In this document: positions 1-9,008 of the stretch, one piece after another
How the letters are laid out: the number at the start of each line of letters is the position of its first letter
How positions within the stretch are numbered: position 1 is the first letter of the stretch
Assembly: GCF_024298825.1 (NCBI RefSeq)
Contig: NZ_CP101153.1
Coordinates: 3,596,001-3,660,000, forward strand
Reading direction: 5' to 3'
Origin: Haloglomus salinum
Lineage (GTDB): Archaea; Halobacteriota; Halobacteria; Halobacteriales; Haloarculaceae
DNA: 64,000 nt
Program-made: the position numbers and the translations under genes
The notes under the pieces: generated by a model
What the model was told of the DNA's origin: nothing
The model's input: only the letters and a program-made list of their open reading frames with translations
Databases searched by the model: none

Positions 1-77
1 GGTTCCTGCGGTCGAGCGGGTGGTTCGACAGGGGTGAGCGCGACGAGACCAGCACCCGTGAGGATGAGGACGAGCAT
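1..77 (-). CDS. possible N-terminus of a membrane or exported protein, cut by the window edge
   Basis: An open frame on the minus strand starts with ATG at 77 and runs off the left edge. Its first residues (MLVLILTGAG, then LVALTPVEPP) are hydrophobic, like a membrane anchor or signal segment. The frame is also open upstream of the ATG. It lies downstream of the hypothetical gene on the same strand. Only 25 codons are visible, so neither the start nor the reality of the gene is certain. Confidence 0.25.
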   Translation of the reverse strand, partial: MLVLILTGAGLVALTPVEPPARPQE

Positions 78-149
78 CCCGGCACCGAGACCCTGCTCGC
101 GCCGATTACCTTCAGGTCCGCGCTGGCGAGCTGGCGGCAAGTATCTTCC

Positions 150-557
150 TCACTCCCGTGTGAGAATCATCGGCGTGGCGCCGTCGAACGGCTCGGTGGA
201 CTCACCGCGGGTCTCGGCCGCACGACGGGCCTGCCGGTCGTGAACGGCGAGCAGGCGCTCGAAGTCCGCGTCGTCGATGTCGAGCGTATCGGCGAAGTCG
301 GCCCACACCTCCGGGAGGACCACGCAGTGGAACGCCTCGTCGGTGCGGGCGACCACGGGGTCGTGGGGGAGATACCTGCGCCACTCGTAGACGAGATTGT
401 CGATGCCGGGGAGCTCCCGGGCGGACTGCTGGTGGCGCCGGAGAAGGGTACGGAGCCGGTCCGGGTCCGCGTCCGTCCGGTCGGCCACCGTCGCGACGAT
501 ATCGTCGTCGAAGGGGACGAGCGGGCCGCGACGGGCCGAGGCGGTGGAGTCCGTCAC
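150..557 (-). CDS. hypothetical haloarchaeal protein, 135 aa
   Basis: The family is not recognised. The protein is small, acidic and soluble, with no membrane segment or cysteine motif that suggests a function. It starts VTDSTASARRGPL and is likely helical throughout, ending in a helix rich in Asp and Arg. The GTG at 557 is chosen because the frame upstream of it is basic and proline-rich, unlike a haloarchaeal protein, while everything after it is normal acidic sequence. It is transcribed away from the lipoprotein gene, with about 65 bp between them. A later start cannot be excluded. Confidence 0.65.
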   Translation of the reverse strand: MTDSTASARRGPLVPFDDDIVATVADRTDADPDRLRTLLRRHQQSARELPGIDNLVYEWRRYLPHDPVVARTDEAFHCVVLPEVWADFADTLDIDDADFERLLAVHDRQARRAAETRGESTEPFDGATPMILTRE

Positions 558-621
558 GGCCGGCTCTACCCGACCGGTGGATATAGGGGCATCGACCGGG
601 GGGAGGAGCGATACGGGTAGG

Positions 622-1212
622 CTACTCCGGCCCGCCCGCGCTCGCGCTCCCGTGTGCCGCGCTCGCGATGTCGCGGCCATCGTGGGCGACGGTCACCTCA
701 CGGGGGGCCTCGCCCTCGAACACGTAGCCTGCCTCGTACTCAATGTCGACGATGCACTGGGTGCACATCTCCGCGCCCCGACGCTCGTGCGCGCGGACGT
801 TCACGTGGAGCCGGTCGTTCTCGGCGTCGTACTCGACCGACTCCTGCTCGGCGGTGTAGCAGCCGTTCGCCCCGTCGATGACGCCGTCGAGGGTGACCTC
901 CGACCCGTCGAACCGGACATCCACCGTGTTCTTCCCCTCGCCACACCCTTGCGCGGTGACCTCGAAGGACTGGCTCACCATCTCGTTCCCATTCGGGGTC
1001 CCGGTTGGCGAGTCAGTCGCCGAGTCCGTGGGCGAATCGGTCGGGGAGTCTGTCGGGGAGTCTGTCGGGGAGTTCGTCGGTGAATCGGTTGGCGAGGCGT
1101 CGCCGCCGGCACCGCCGTCGCCGGAGTCGTCGGTCGGTTCGTCGCTGGTACAGCCTGCGATACCCGCTGCCCCGGCGAGTGCCGCGGCGCGGAGGAGGGC
1201 TCTGCGTCGCAT
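622..1212 (-). CDS. Tat-exported lipoprotein with SPTD repeats, 196 aa
   Basis: The N-terminus MRRRALLRAAALAG carries an arginine-rich Tat-like motif, a short hydrophobic stretch and a lipobox ending at Cys21 (GIAGC), so the mature protein should be lipid-anchored outside the cell. Residues 40-75 are a low-complexity linker of repeated S-P-T-D units, encoded by 12-bp DNA repeats. The globular part (about 80-190) has four cysteines (in QGCGEG, NGCYTA and MCTQC), which could form disulfides or bind a metal. The domain resembles small haloarchaeal surface lipoproteins of unknown function. Its ligand cannot be inferred. Confidence 0.85.
   Translation of the reverse strand: MRRRALLRAAALAGAAGIAGCTSDEPTDDSGDGGAGGDASPTDSPTNSPTDSPTDSPTDSPTDSATDSPTGTPNGNEMVSQSFEVTAQGCGEGKNTVDVRFDGSEVTLDGVIDGANGCYTAEQESVEYDAENDRLHVNVRAHERRGAEMCTQCIVDIEYEAGYVFEGEAPREVTVAHDGRDIASAAHGSASAGGPE
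1007..1090 (+). repeat. 12-bp tandem repeat array inside the lipoprotein gene
   Basis: Seven 12-bp units of the form GGCGAGTCAGTC / GGGGAGTCTGTC lie head to tail. On the minus strand they code for the four-residue unit D-S-P-T. Two neighbouring units (1043-1054 and 1055-1066) are identical, which suggests recent slippage. The array encodes the stalk between lipid anchor and domain, so copy number may vary between strains. Confidence 0.9.
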
Positions 1213-1327
1213 ACAGGTCCACCGAGACGGTGGGTGGATAAACCCTTCCGGGAGTCACAAACAGTCGTTTGAGCGACGGATGCTGGATGGCGTCGGATTC
1301 ATGTGTCGGCGCCGCGCCCGCCGGAAC

Positions 1328-1801
1328 ATGCATGAACGCGCACGTGAGTTCGCCGAGACGGCGTGCGACCGGTACGACTTCGACCCCGCCGTCCGCGAGT
1401 TCGAGGCCGGAACGAAGACCGCGAAGGCCGCGGCCGATGCCATCGGCTGCCGGGTCGCACAGATCGCCTCCAGTATCGTCGTCACGGACGGGGAGGCGGT
1501 GGCCGTGGTCGTCACGAGCGGCGCGAACCGGCTCGACACCGACCGGGTCGCGGACGTGCTGGGCTGGGCGGACGCCGACCTCGCCGACCCCGAAACCGTC
1601 CGCGAGGCGACCGGCTGGGCCATCGGCGGGGTGCCGCCGTTCTGTCACGCCTCGGACCTGCCGACGCTGCTCGACGAGACGCTGCTCGAGTTCGACGAGG
1701 TGTGGGCCGCGGCAGGGACGCCGGCGGCCGTCTTCCCGGTCGACCCGGAGCGACTCGCGGAGCTGGCGGCGGCCGAGCCGGCGGCGGTCGCCGAGTCCTG
1801 A
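1328..1801 (+). CDS. YbaK/EbsC-type aminoacyl-tRNA deacylase, 157 aa
   Basis: This is a single-domain YbaK/ProX-like protein. The family hydrolyses mischarged aminoacyl-tRNA (for example Cys-tRNA-Pro or Ala-tRNA-Pro) in trans. Family features are visible: the early A-x-x-I-G-C-x-x-x-Q-I-A-S-S-I segment, a central V-x-S-G-x-N-R-x-D, and the G-W-x-I-G-G-V-P-P loop with the family's characteristic glycines and prolines. The length is usual. The ATG at 1328 begins MHERAREFAE; upstream codons in frame overlap the lipoprotein repeats in antisense and are not credible. It stands alone, divergent from the lipoprotein gene. Confidence 0.88.
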   Translation: MHERAREFAETACDRYDFDPAVREFEAGTKTAKAAADAIGCRVAQIASSIVVTDGEAVAVVVTSGANRLDTDRVADVLGWADADLADPETVREATGWAIGGVPPFCHASDLPTLLDETLLEFDEVWAAAGTPAAVFPVDPERLAELAAAEPAAVAES

Positions 1802-1913
1802 CGGTGTCTACTGGTCGTTCTCGTCCGGCACTAGGGGCCTCCGGAGGGGGATGCTGCTCCGCGTCCAGTGGGTTTCCACACACTTACCAGCGCGGACCGA
1901 GAGGAGGCCGCAC

Positions 1914-3068
1914 ATGCACCGGGACGACCGCGTGACGACGGAGCCGGGCGACTCCCCGGTCACGTCCGTCCCGCGCGACTACGCCCCGGCCGACGCCGGC
2001 CACTGGTTCGAACTCTCCGAGGGCCGGGACGCGGGCAAGAAACTGTTCTTCTGGGACGTGACGCTCACCGCACAGGGGCTCGTCCCCACCGAGGCCACGG
2101 CGGAGACGGTCGCTGACCTCCCGGTCGTGCTGTTCGTCCACGGCAACCCGGAGTGCTCGTACGCCTACCGGAACGTCGTGCGCGCGTTGCGCGACCGCGC
2201 CGCCGCGGGGAAGTTCTCCCTGCCCGTCCGGCTGGTCGCGGTCGACCACATCGGCTTCGGGCTCTCCTCCACGGCCACCCACGAGGTGGTTCCGATGGAC
2301 CACGCCGAGAACCTCGACCAGCTGGTCGGGGCGCTCGACCTGTGGGACGTGACCCTCGTCGTCCACGACTGGGGCGGCCCCATCGGCATCGGCGCGCTCC
2401 TGCGCGAGCCGGACCGGGTGACGGGGCTCGTCGCCTGCAACACGACGGTGTTCCCGATGCCGTTCGTCGGGCCGACCTTCGACGACTACCCCATCGGCTG
2501 GCTCCCGTGGGCTGATTTCCCCCGCGTCACGCCGGACCGGTTCTGGCCCGCTGTCGCCTCGTACGCCGTCTTCCGTCGGCCCGCCGGGGAGTACCGCGTC
2601 CTGCTGGAACTGCTCTTCTACCTCGCGCGGGTCGAGGGGTTCGGCTGGTTCCCCGAGCACGAGCGCGACGCCCGCCGGGTCTACTACGAGCAGTTCGAGG
2701 ACGAGTGGAACACGCGCGCCTCGAAGCGCCTCGTCCGGCAGACACGCTACTGGGGGCACGGCAACACCTTCGAGGACCCACGCATCGGGACCCGGAACAC
2801 CGCACCGTTCTACCGCGCCATCCACGACGGCATCGGTCGTGAGTGGGGTCCTTCGGGCCGTGAGGTGGACGTCGAACTCGTGTTCGGCGGCTGGGACCCG
2901 CTCGCGAAGGACGCCGTCCTCGACCAGTGGGCCGAGGCGCTCCCGCAGGCCGAGGGCCACATGACGGTGCTAGACGGCGTCTCGCACTTCGTCGAGGAGG
3001 AACGCCCCGAGCGGGTCGCGAGGGCCGTCGTCGATGCGGGCGGGTTCGCCGCCGCTCACACGACGTGA
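1914..3068 (+). CDS. alpha/beta hydrolase, haloalkane dehalogenase-like, 384 aa
   Basis: The alpha/beta-hydrolase fold is visible in order. The oxyanion segment is FVHGNPECSY. The nucleophile elbow VVHDWGGPIG has aspartate rather than serine, as in haloalkane dehalogenases and some epoxide hydrolases. A late FGGWDPLAKD supplies the acid and GVSHFVEEE the catalytic His. At 384 residues it is longer than the roughly 300 of bacterial dehalogenases, through an N-terminal extension and an enlarged cap. The real substrate could be a haloalkane, an epoxide or another ester. A GAGGAGG ribosome-binding site lies 6-7 nt before the chosen ATG. Confidence 0.85.
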   Translation: MHRDDRVTTEPGDSPVTSVPRDYAPADAGHWFELSEGRDAGKKLFFWDVTLTAQGLVPTEATAETVADLPVVLFVHGNPECSYAYRNVVRALRDRAAAGKFSLPVRLVAVDHIGFGLSSTATHEVVPMDHAENLDQLVGALDLWDVTLVVHDWGGPIGIGALLREPDRVTGLVACNTTVFPMPFVGPTFDDYPIGWLPWADFPRVTPDRFWPAVASYAVFRRPAGEYRVLLELLFYLARVEGFGWFPEHERDARRVYYEQFEDEWNTRASKRLVRQTRYWGHGNTFEDPRIGTRNTAPFYRAIHDGIGREWGPSGREVDVELVFGGWDPLAKDAVLDQWAEALPQAEGHMTVLDGVSHFVEEERPERVARAVVDAGGFAAAHTT

Positions 3069-3162
3069 ACCCCGACGCGAGCCCGGTCGAGAGGCGACTC
3101 GCCAGCGTCCCGTCTGCTGACTGACGATTCCGGACGAGCACCGGCAACGGTCCACACAGACA

Positions 3163-3176
3163 AAGCTTTTATATGT
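3163..3176 (+). promoter_or_regulatory. TATA box of the TFB gene, setting a leaderless start
   Basis: The sequence AAGCTTTTATATG is a near-ideal haloarchaeal TATA element centred at about 3170. Transcription would start about 27 nt downstream, near 3197-3202. This places the mRNA end at the ATG at 3202 and rules out the ATG at 3175, which lies inside the promoter. Confidence 0.75.
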
Positions 3177-3201
3177 GGCTGGGTCCGACGACATAAGTAT
3201 A

Positions 3202-4149
3202 ATGGCAGGGCCGACTCGCCAGCGAGAGCGGAGTGTCGAATCCGAGGAGGAAGACGAAACACAGCGGGGCTGTCCTGAATGCGAGTCGACGGATCTTGTT
3301 CACGACGGGGAGGAGCTCGTCTGTGACGACTGTGGCCTGGTCATCGAGGAGGACCAGATCGACCGCGGGCCGGAGTGGCGTGCGTTCAACCACTCCGAGC
3401 GACAGTCCAAGTCCCGGGTCGGGGCGCCGACGACCCAGACGATGCACGACAAGGGGCTGACGACCCAGATCGACTGGAAGAACAAGGACGCCTACGGTCG
3501 CTCCATCTCCTCGGAGCGCCGCTCCCAGATGAACCGACTCCGGAAATGGCAGGAGCGGATCCGGACGAAGGACGCCGGCGAGCGCAACCTCCAGTTCGCG
3601 CTCTCGGAGATCGACCGGATGGCCTCCGCGCTCGGTGTTCCGCGCTCGGTCCGGGAGGTCGCCTCCGTCATCTACCGCCGCGCGCTCGACGAGGACCTCA
3701 TCCGTGGTCGCTCCATCGAGGGTGTCGCCACGGCCGCGCTGTACGCGGCGTGCCGACAGGAGGGTATCCCGCGCTCCCTCGACGAGGTCGCCGAGGTCGC
3801 ACGGGTGGAGCAGAAGGAGATCGGCCGGACCTATCGCTACGTCGCTCAGGAACTCTCGCTCGGGCTGGAACCGGTCGACCCCGTGCAGTACGTCCCGCGC
3901 TTCTGCTCCGAACTCGGCCTCAGCGAGGAGGTCGAGCAGAAGACCCGCGAGATAATCGAGGTCACGGCCGAGAAGGGGATGCTCTCGGGCAAGTCCCCGA
4001 CCGGCTACGCCGCAGCCGCCATCTACGCCGCCTCGCTGCTCTGCAACGAGAAGAAGACCCAGCGCGAGGTCGCCGAGGTCGCGCAGGTGACCGAAGTGAC
4101 GATTCGGAACCGATATCAGGAGCAGATCGAGGCGCTGGGCATCCACTGA
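3202..4149 (+). CDS. tfb: transcription initiation factor B (TFB), 315 aa
   Basis: TFB recruits RNA polymerase to the TBP-promoter complex and reads the BRE. An N-terminal zinc ribbon is seen at residues 25-50 (CPECES...CDDCGLVI). The conserved B-finger/linker follows ([16 protein letters not shown]). Two cyclin-like repeats occupy about 120-215 (with [17 protein letters not shown]) and 215-310 (with [16 protein letters not shown]). Length and order match archaeal TFB/TFIIB. The start at 3202 ([11 protein letters not shown]) is chosen from the TATA box. Haloarchaea usually carry several tfb paralogues, so a letter suffix is not assigned. Confidence 0.97.
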   Translation: MAGPTRQRERSVESEEEDETQRGCPECESTDLVHDGEELVCDDCGLVIEEDQIDRGPEWRAFNHSERQSKSRVGAPTTQTMHDKGLTTQIDWKNKDAYGRSISSERRSQMNRLRKWQERIRTKDAGERNLQFALSEIDRMASALGVPRSVREVASVIYRRALDEDLIRGRSIEGVATAALYAACRQEGIPRSLDEVAEVARVEQKEIGRTYRYVAQELSLGLEPVDPVQYVPRFCSELGLSEEVEQKTREIIEVTAEKGMLSGKSPTGYAAAAIYAASLLCNEKKTQREVAEVAQVTEVTIRNRYQEQIEALGIH

Positions 4150-4341
4150 GTCGGACGGCGATTCCCCGATAACGGCGGACATTCACCTACTCTCGCTTGC
4201 GTTTATCGGATAGCGACGATATTGTCCTGTTCTCCACCACTCCTGCTATCTCTCCTGGGCGCCCGCCGTGAACCCGGCGAGACCTTCGTGGCGCCCGGCC
4301 AGCGGGCCCCGGTTAATACTCCCCCGCGTACCGTGCTACAC

Positions 4342-4349
4342 GCTTAAGG
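4342..4349 (+). promoter_or_regulatory. TATA-like box upstream of the aldehyde dehydrogenase gene
   Basis: GCTTAAGG is centred 28 nt before the ATG at 4374, the spacing expected for a leaderless transcript. It supports 4374 over the in-frame ATG at 4353, which sits only a few bases behind the box. Confidence 0.5.
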
Positions 4350-4373
4350 ACGATGGGGCCGGGAATACAGCAC

Positions 4374-5963
4374 ATGACCGTCAGCGAACAAGCGGGCGAG
4401 TTCGACATCGAGTCCGCCGAAGAGGACGAGCGCATCGCGGGGCTGGGGAAGTACGTCACGCTGGCCGACGGCGTCACGGAGACGTTCGACGTGAGCGAGC
4501 CGTTCACCGGCGACACCGCCGGGACGCTCCCGGCCTGCCAGGAGGCCGACATGCGCGAGGCGTTCGAGCGTGCTCGCGAGGCCCAGGAGGAGTGGGCGGC
4601 CCGGCCCGTCGAGGAGCGCGAGGAGATCATCCTCGACGCCCACGACATGACCCTCGACCGCGACGGCGAGTTCCTCGACGTCGTGCAGGTCGAGACGGGC
4701 AAGTCCCGGAAGCACGCCCACGAGGAGGTCATGGACGTGGCGATGAACGCGCGCTACTACGGCCACCGCGCGGAGGGCCTGCTCTCTCGCAAGCGCAAGA
4801 AGTCCGGCATTCCGGGCGCACAGAAGACCTGGGAGTACCACCAGCCCGTCGGCGTCGTCGGGATGATAACGCCGTGGAACTATCCCCTGAGCCTCACCAT
4901 CTCCGACGCCATCCCCGCGCTGCTCGCGGGCAACGCAGTCGTCATCAAGCCCGCGCCCGACACGCCGTACAGCGCGCTGAAGTCGAAGGAGCTACTGGAG
5001 GACGCCGGGCTCCCGAGCGACCTCTACCAGATCGTCCCCGGCTACGGGCCGGAGCTGGGCGACCCGCTCATCGAGGAGTGCGACTTCCTGGCCTTCACCG
5101 GCTCCTCCGAGACCGGGAGCATGCTCGCGGCGAAGGCCGCCGAGCAGCTCACGAAGTCCTCGATGGAACTCGGCGGCAAGAACCCCGCCGTCGTCTGCGA
5201 GGACGCCGACATCGAGAAGGCCGCCGAGGGGCTGGTCCGGGGCTGCTTCACGAACGCCGGCCAGCTGTGTATCTCCATCGAGCGCCTCTACGTCCACGAG
5301 TCCATCAGAGAGGAGTTCGTCGAGGAGTTCGTCCGTCAGACCGAGGCGATGGAACTGGGCACGGGCTACGACTACTCCTACGACCTGGGCTGTCTCATCA
5401 GCGAGGACCACCTCGAGAAGGTCGAGGAGCACGTCGAGGACGCCCGCGCGAAGGGCGCCAACGTGCTGACCGGCGGCACGGCGCGCCCGGATGTCGGCCC
5501 GACCTTCTACGAGCCGACCATCCTGACCGACGTGCCCGAGGAGAGCCTCCCGTGCTGTGACGAGACGTTCGGCCCGGTCGTCGGCATCTACGAGTTCTCC
5601 GACGAGGCCGAAGCCATCGAGCGAGCCAACGATTCGGAGTACGGCCTGAACGGCTCGGTCTGGACCGAGGATTACGACCGCGGCGTCGAACTCGCCTCGC
5701 AGATCGAGTGCGGCACCGTCAACGTCAACGAGGGGTACGCCGCGGCCTTCGCCGCCACCGACGCCCCGATGGGTGGCATGAAGAACTCCGGCATCGGCCG
5801 GCGCCACGCGTCCGAGGGCCTGCTCAAGTACACGGAGTCACAGAACGTGACGCTCCAGCAGGCCGGCACGATGTCCGCGCCACCGGGTGTTCCGTACGGC
5901 CTCTACGCGAAGGGCGTCAACTACGCGCTCCGCCTCATCGAGAAGGTCCCCGGCCTCCGGTAG
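4374..5963 (+). CDS. NAD(P)-dependent aldehyde dehydrogenase (succinate-semialdehyde type), 529 aa
   Basis: It oxidises an aldehyde to a carboxylate. The signatures of the ALDH superfamily are all present: the cofactor and oxyanion segment MITPWNYPLSL, FTGSSETGS, the catalytic Glu in SMELGGKNPAVV, and the catalytic Cys in NAGQLCISIER. The CISIERLYV context resembles succinate-semialdehyde or generic medium-chain dehydrogenases more than glyceraldehyde-3-phosphate types. A C-terminal extension of about 35 residues (ending EKVPGLR) follows the usual end of the domain. It is monocistronic, so the substrate cannot be narrowed by context. Confidence 0.93.
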   Translation: MTVSEQAGEFDIESAEEDERIAGLGKYVTLADGVTETFDVSEPFTGDTAGTLPACQEADMREAFERAREAQEEWAARPVEEREEIILDAHDMTLDRDGEFLDVVQVETGKSRKHAHEEVMDVAMNARYYGHRAEGLLSRKRKKSGIPGAQKTWEYHQPVGVVGMITPWNYPLSLTISDAIPALLAGNAVVIKPAPDTPYSALKSKELLEDAGLPSDLYQIVPGYGPELGDPLIEECDFLAFTGSSETGSMLAAKAAEQLTKSSMELGGKNPAVVCEDADIEKAAEGLVRGCFTNAGQLCISIERLYVHESIREEFVEEFVRQTEAMELGTGYDYSYDLGCLISEDHLEKVEEHVEDARAKGANVLTGGTARPDVGPTFYEPTILTDVPEESLPCCDETFGPVVGIYEFSDEAEAIERANDSEYGLNGSVWTEDYDRGVELASQIECGTVNVNEGYAAAFAATDAPMGGMKNSGIGRRHASEGLLKYTESQNVTLQQAGTMSAPPGVPYGLYAKGVNYALRLIEKVPGLR

Positions 5964-6100
5964 TCGGCGACCGTTCGCTCCTCACCGACCGTTCTCGTCA
6001 CGCAACCCGACCAGCGGCGCCGCCGTCGTCCCTCGCGACTGCCACTGGGTAATACCACCGAGTGCAAACAGTTAAGCCGGGAACGTCCGGAGGCGGCCGT

Positions 6101-7456
6101 ATGAACACGGCACGGATTCGTAACGGACTGCGCGAGATGGGTCCTGGCTGGGTGGCGGGCGCTATCGCGGCCGGGCCGGCGACCATCGGGTCGCTGGTGG
6201 CGGCTGCCGCCGGCTTCGGCTACGACCTGCTCTGGGTCGTCCTGTTGTCGGCACCGGCCGGCTTCCTCGCGCTCCTGCTCGCCGCGCACCTCGGGACGCG
6301 GACGGAACGGGGTATCGTGGCCACCGTCGAGGACCACCTCGGTGAGGGCTGGGCGTGGCTGCTCGTCGCCGACGCAGTCATCGTCTCGATGGTGGCCCAG
6401 TTACTCATCATGAAGACCCTGGCGGACATCTCCAGCACCTTGCTGGGCCTGGATGCCCGGGTCTGGGGCGTCGTCTGGGCGCTCGTCCTCGTGGTGGGGC
6501 TCGCGGGCGGCGGCTACCGCGTCGCCGAGGTCGGCGCGAAGGTCATCGTCTCGGCGGTCGTACTCGTCTTCCTCGCCACGCTCGTCGTCGTGCCACCGGA
6601 CCTCGGCGCGGCCGCGACCGGACTCGTGCCCGCTTCGCCGCCCGGGTCGGCCGACGCCATCGCCGGGGTACTGGGTGGCGCCGTCCACATCACGCTCATC
6701 ACGATGCACACGTACACGATGCACGCCCGTGGCTGGGGGAGCGAGGACTACGACCTGGCCGTGTTCGACGCGGGAGCCTCGATGCTCGCCGCCTTCGGTG
6801 TCTACAGCATCGCCATCTTCCTCGTCCTCGCGGGTGCCATCGGGGGACAGAACGTCGCCCCGACCGCCGCCGCCGCGGCGGGCGCGCTGGAACCCGTGGC
6901 CGGTGGTGCTGCGGTCACGCTGTTCCTCGTCGGCATCCTCGGCGCGGCCGTCTCGACGCTCGGCGGGAACACGGTCGTCCCGCCGTTCCTCGTCGCCGAC
7001 AAGCTCGGCTGGGGGACCACCGTCGAGGACACCCGCTACCGTGCGCTCATCGCGGTGACCGCGCTGGTCTCCGCGGCCGGCGCCTTCGTCGGCGGGAACT
7101 TCATCCCGCTCCTGCTGCAGGCACTCGTCATCGGCACCGTCGGCACGCCGTTCGCGCTCGCCATCGTCCTCTACCTGCTTCATAGCGACGCTGTCCCGAC
7201 CCGGCCCTCGCGGTCGGTGACGGGCGCGGGTGTCCTGCTGTTCGCGTTCGTCTCCTACGTCGCGGCCGACTCCGTCTACGGGACTGCCCGGGGACTCCTG
7301 GCCGCGGAGGGCGGCGTCGGGACGGCACTGCTCACCTCGCCGGCCGCCACGCTCTCGGTCGTGTTCGCGGCCGTCCTGGCCGTCGCGACCGTCGGCCTCG
7401 GTGCGAAGTTCCTCCTCCAGCGGGGTGACGTGCCGGCCGCCGAGCCGGCCGACTGA
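6101..7456 (+). CDS. Nramp-like divalent metal transporter with altered metal-site motifs, 451 aa
   Basis: This is an integral membrane protein with about 11 hydrophobic segments and the Nramp/LeuT-fold layout. The first segment reads GAIAAGPATIGS, where canonical Nramp has D-P-G-N. The sixth-helix region reads ITMHTYTMHARG, not M-P-H. It therefore belongs to the Nramp-related group that lacks the usual Asp and Met metal ligands, and its ion may differ from Mn or Fe. The ATG at 6101 is preceded by GGAGGCGG. A P-loop protein follows directly and may be cotranscribed. Confidence 0.85.
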   Translation: MNTARIRNGLREMGPGWVAGAIAAGPATIGSLVAAAAGFGYDLLWVVLLSAPAGFLALLLAAHLGTRTERGIVATVEDHLGEGWAWLLVADAVIVSMVAQLLIMKTLADISSTLLGLDARVWGVVWALVLVVGLAGGGYRVAEVGAKVIVSAVVLVFLATLVVVPPDLGAAATGLVPASPPGSADAIAGVLGGAVHITLITMHTYTMHARGWGSEDYDLAVFDAGASMLAAFGVYSIAIFLVLAGAIGGQNVAPTAAAAAGALEPVAGGAAVTLFLVGILGAAVSTLGGNTVVPPFLVADKLGWGTTVEDTRYRALIAVTALVSAAGAFVGGNFIPLLLQALVIGTVGTPFALAIVLYLLHSDAVPTRPSRSVTGAGVLLFAFVSYVAADSVYGTARGLLAAEGGVGTALLTSPAATLSVVFAAVLAVATVGLGAKFLLQRGDVPAAEPAD

Positions 7457-7477
7457 GTGCCTCCCGTGCCCGACGAT

Positions 7478-8053
7478 ATGGACCCGACGGACGCGGACGA
7501 CCCGCTGGCCGCCGGCGTCCCCGCGACCGGCCGGACGGTCCTGACGGGCCCCTCGAACGCGGGGAAGACGCGTCGGACCGCGGCCGCACTCCGGGAGTAC
7601 ATCGACCGATACGGGCGGGTTGGCGTGGTCGTGCTCGACTTCGCGCCGACGGTCGTTCGGGACGGAGCGGTGCTTGGCGGGCGGCTCGACCGGTTCGACG
7701 TTCCCCGCGTCGCGTGGACGGGGACCCTCGTCGCGCACGCGCCGCGCGCCGAGAGCGGCGGTGACCCAGAGCGTGCGCTCGAGCTGGCGCGTGCGAACGG
7801 ACGCAACGCCGAGCGGCTGTTCGACGCCGCCCCGCCGGCACGCGCGGTCTTCATCAACGACGCCACCATCCCGTTCCAGGCTACCGGTGACCCGTCGCCG
7901 CTCGATGTGGCCTGCGGCGGCGCCTCACTGGTCGTGGCCAACGCGTTCGACGGCGACCTGGGCGAGGGGCCGGTGAGCGACGCGGAGCGGACGGCCCTCG
8001 ACAGACTGACCGAGTGGGTGGACCGGCGGGTGCGGCTCCAGGGCGCCCGTTGA
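7478..8053 (+). CDS. small P-loop NTPase of unknown role, 191 aa
   Basis: A Walker A motif (TGPSNAGKTRRT, about residues 24-35) is followed by a strand with VVVLDFAPT that could hold a Walker B aspartate. A later strand reads AVFINDATI. No further domain is recognised, and the family is not known to me. The preceding transporter gene stops at 7456, and the frame also has a GTG immediately after at 7457. The ATG at 7478 is preferred because it gives the usual MDPTDADD acidic start. Close spacing suggests an operon with the Nramp-like transporter. Confidence 0.75.
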   Translation: MDPTDADDPLAAGVPATGRTVLTGPSNAGKTRRTAAALREYIDRYGRVGVVVLDFAPTVVRDGAVLGGRLDRFDVPRVAWTGTLVAHAPRAESGGDPERALELARANGRNAERLFDAAPPARAVFINDATIPFQATGDPSPLDVACGGASLVVANAFDGDLGEGPVSDAERTALDRLTEWVDRRVRLQGAR

Positions 8054-8070
8054 ACGCCCGGTTCCGGGAA

Positions 8071-8080
8071 CGCTTTTGTC
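8071..8080 (+). promoter_or_regulatory. TATA-like box of the Bat-type regulator
   Basis: CGCTTTTGTC lies about 31 nt before the ATG at 8107, which is consistent with a nearly leaderless transcript. It sits right behind the end of the P-loop gene at 8053. Confidence 0.45.
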
Positions 8081-8106
8081 ACAAGGGGTACACCGGAGCA
8101 TCAAGC

Positions 8107-8820
8107 ATGTCGAAGCCGGTGTCGTCACCGCTCGCGAGTTCGAACGCGGTCCACGCCCGGGTGGTGGTCCGGCCCGTCCGTGACTGTCCGGTCACGCGGC
8201 TGGCCGGGGAGTTCGGCATCCGCGAGCTGGTCGCACCCGGTGCGCCGGGCCGGGCGCCCCAGGTGGTCGTGGAATCCGCCCCGGAGGAGCGGCTGGTCGA
8301 ACTCGGCGCCCACCCTATCGTTCGCGCCGGCGACGGCACGGTCTGCCGACTCCCCTCGCTCGTCGAGAGCGAGGACGGGGCTGTGAGTGCCTGCGGGCAC
8401 GGACACTGCCTGGGTCACGGCTTCGGCTTCCTCCCGATCGATGCGTATCACACGCACTGGGAGGGTGACGCGCTCCGCTGCTCGTTCGCGGCCCTGGACA
8501 CGCGCGAGGTCGAACGCGTCATCGAGTCGTTCGGCGCGGCCGACTACGTGGTCGAGCTGGAACAGCTCATCCGCGCCGGCGACGACGCCCCGGAGGGTGT
8601 CTCGGCGGCCTCCGAGACGACCATCCTCGACATCGACGAGCTGACCGACCGCCAGCGCGAGGTCGCACGCGCGGCTGTCGAACGCGGGTACTTCGACCCG
8701 GACGGCCCCTCGGCGGCCGATGTCGCCGACGACCTCGGCATCGCGAAGGCCACGCTCTCCGAACACCTCCGCGCGGTCCAGCGCGAACTCGTGCAGCAGG
8801 CGTTCGATATCCCCGACTGA
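8107..8820 (+). CDS. Bat-type HTH transcriptional regulator (HTH_10), 237 aa
   Basis: The C-terminus carries the haloarchaeal Bat-type helix-turn-helix: LTDRQREVARAAVERGYFD, then ADVADDLGIAKATLSEHLR (about 180-225). The N-terminal part is a ligand-sensing region of the kind seen in this family. It includes a Cys/His-rich stretch (SACGHGHCLGHGFGF, about 97-111) that could bind a metal or heme. It is probably a transcription factor with an input domain; its target is unknown. The start at 8107 (MSKPVSSPL) agrees with the TATA-like box. Confidence 0.88.
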   Translation: MSKPVSSPLASSNAVHARVVVRPVRDCPVTRLAGEFGIRELVAPGAPGRAPQVVVESAPEERLVELGAHPIVRAGDGTVCRLPSLVESEDGAVSACGHGHCLGHGFGFLPIDAYHTHWEGDALRCSFAALDTREVERVIESFGAADYVVELEQLIRAGDDAPEGVSAASETTILDIDELTDRQREVARAAVERGYFDPDGPSAADVADDLGIAKATLSEHLRAVQRELVQQAFDIPD

Positions 8821-8956
8821 CCGAGCGGCGCTTCCGTTCGTCGCCCGATACGCGACGGGGGGGTCGTCCCCCCGGCCAGTTCCCGACCCGTTTTCGCTTC
8901 AGCCGGTCGCGGAATCTCGCTCCCCTCGCGCGGTTCTGCCGTACTACAAAAGGCCC

Positions 8957-8967
8957 CGAACTGTTCG
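8957..8967. repeat. palindrome CGAACTGTTCG upstream of the propeller gene
   Basis: An 11-bp near-perfect palindrome lies 41 nt before the ATG at 9009. A related copy with the central base complemented (CGAACAGTTCG) lies downstream of the same gene at 10165-10175. It could be an operator or chance; only two copies were noticed outside coding sequence. Confidence 0.3.
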
Positions 8968-9008
8968 CCGTCATCGATTGTGTGGCTCCCCCGTTACGAA
9001 GGAATGTG

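Noticed and set aside
3175-3201. Earlier ATG for TFB at 3175
   Set aside because: It lies inside the TATA box, upstream of the expected transcription start.
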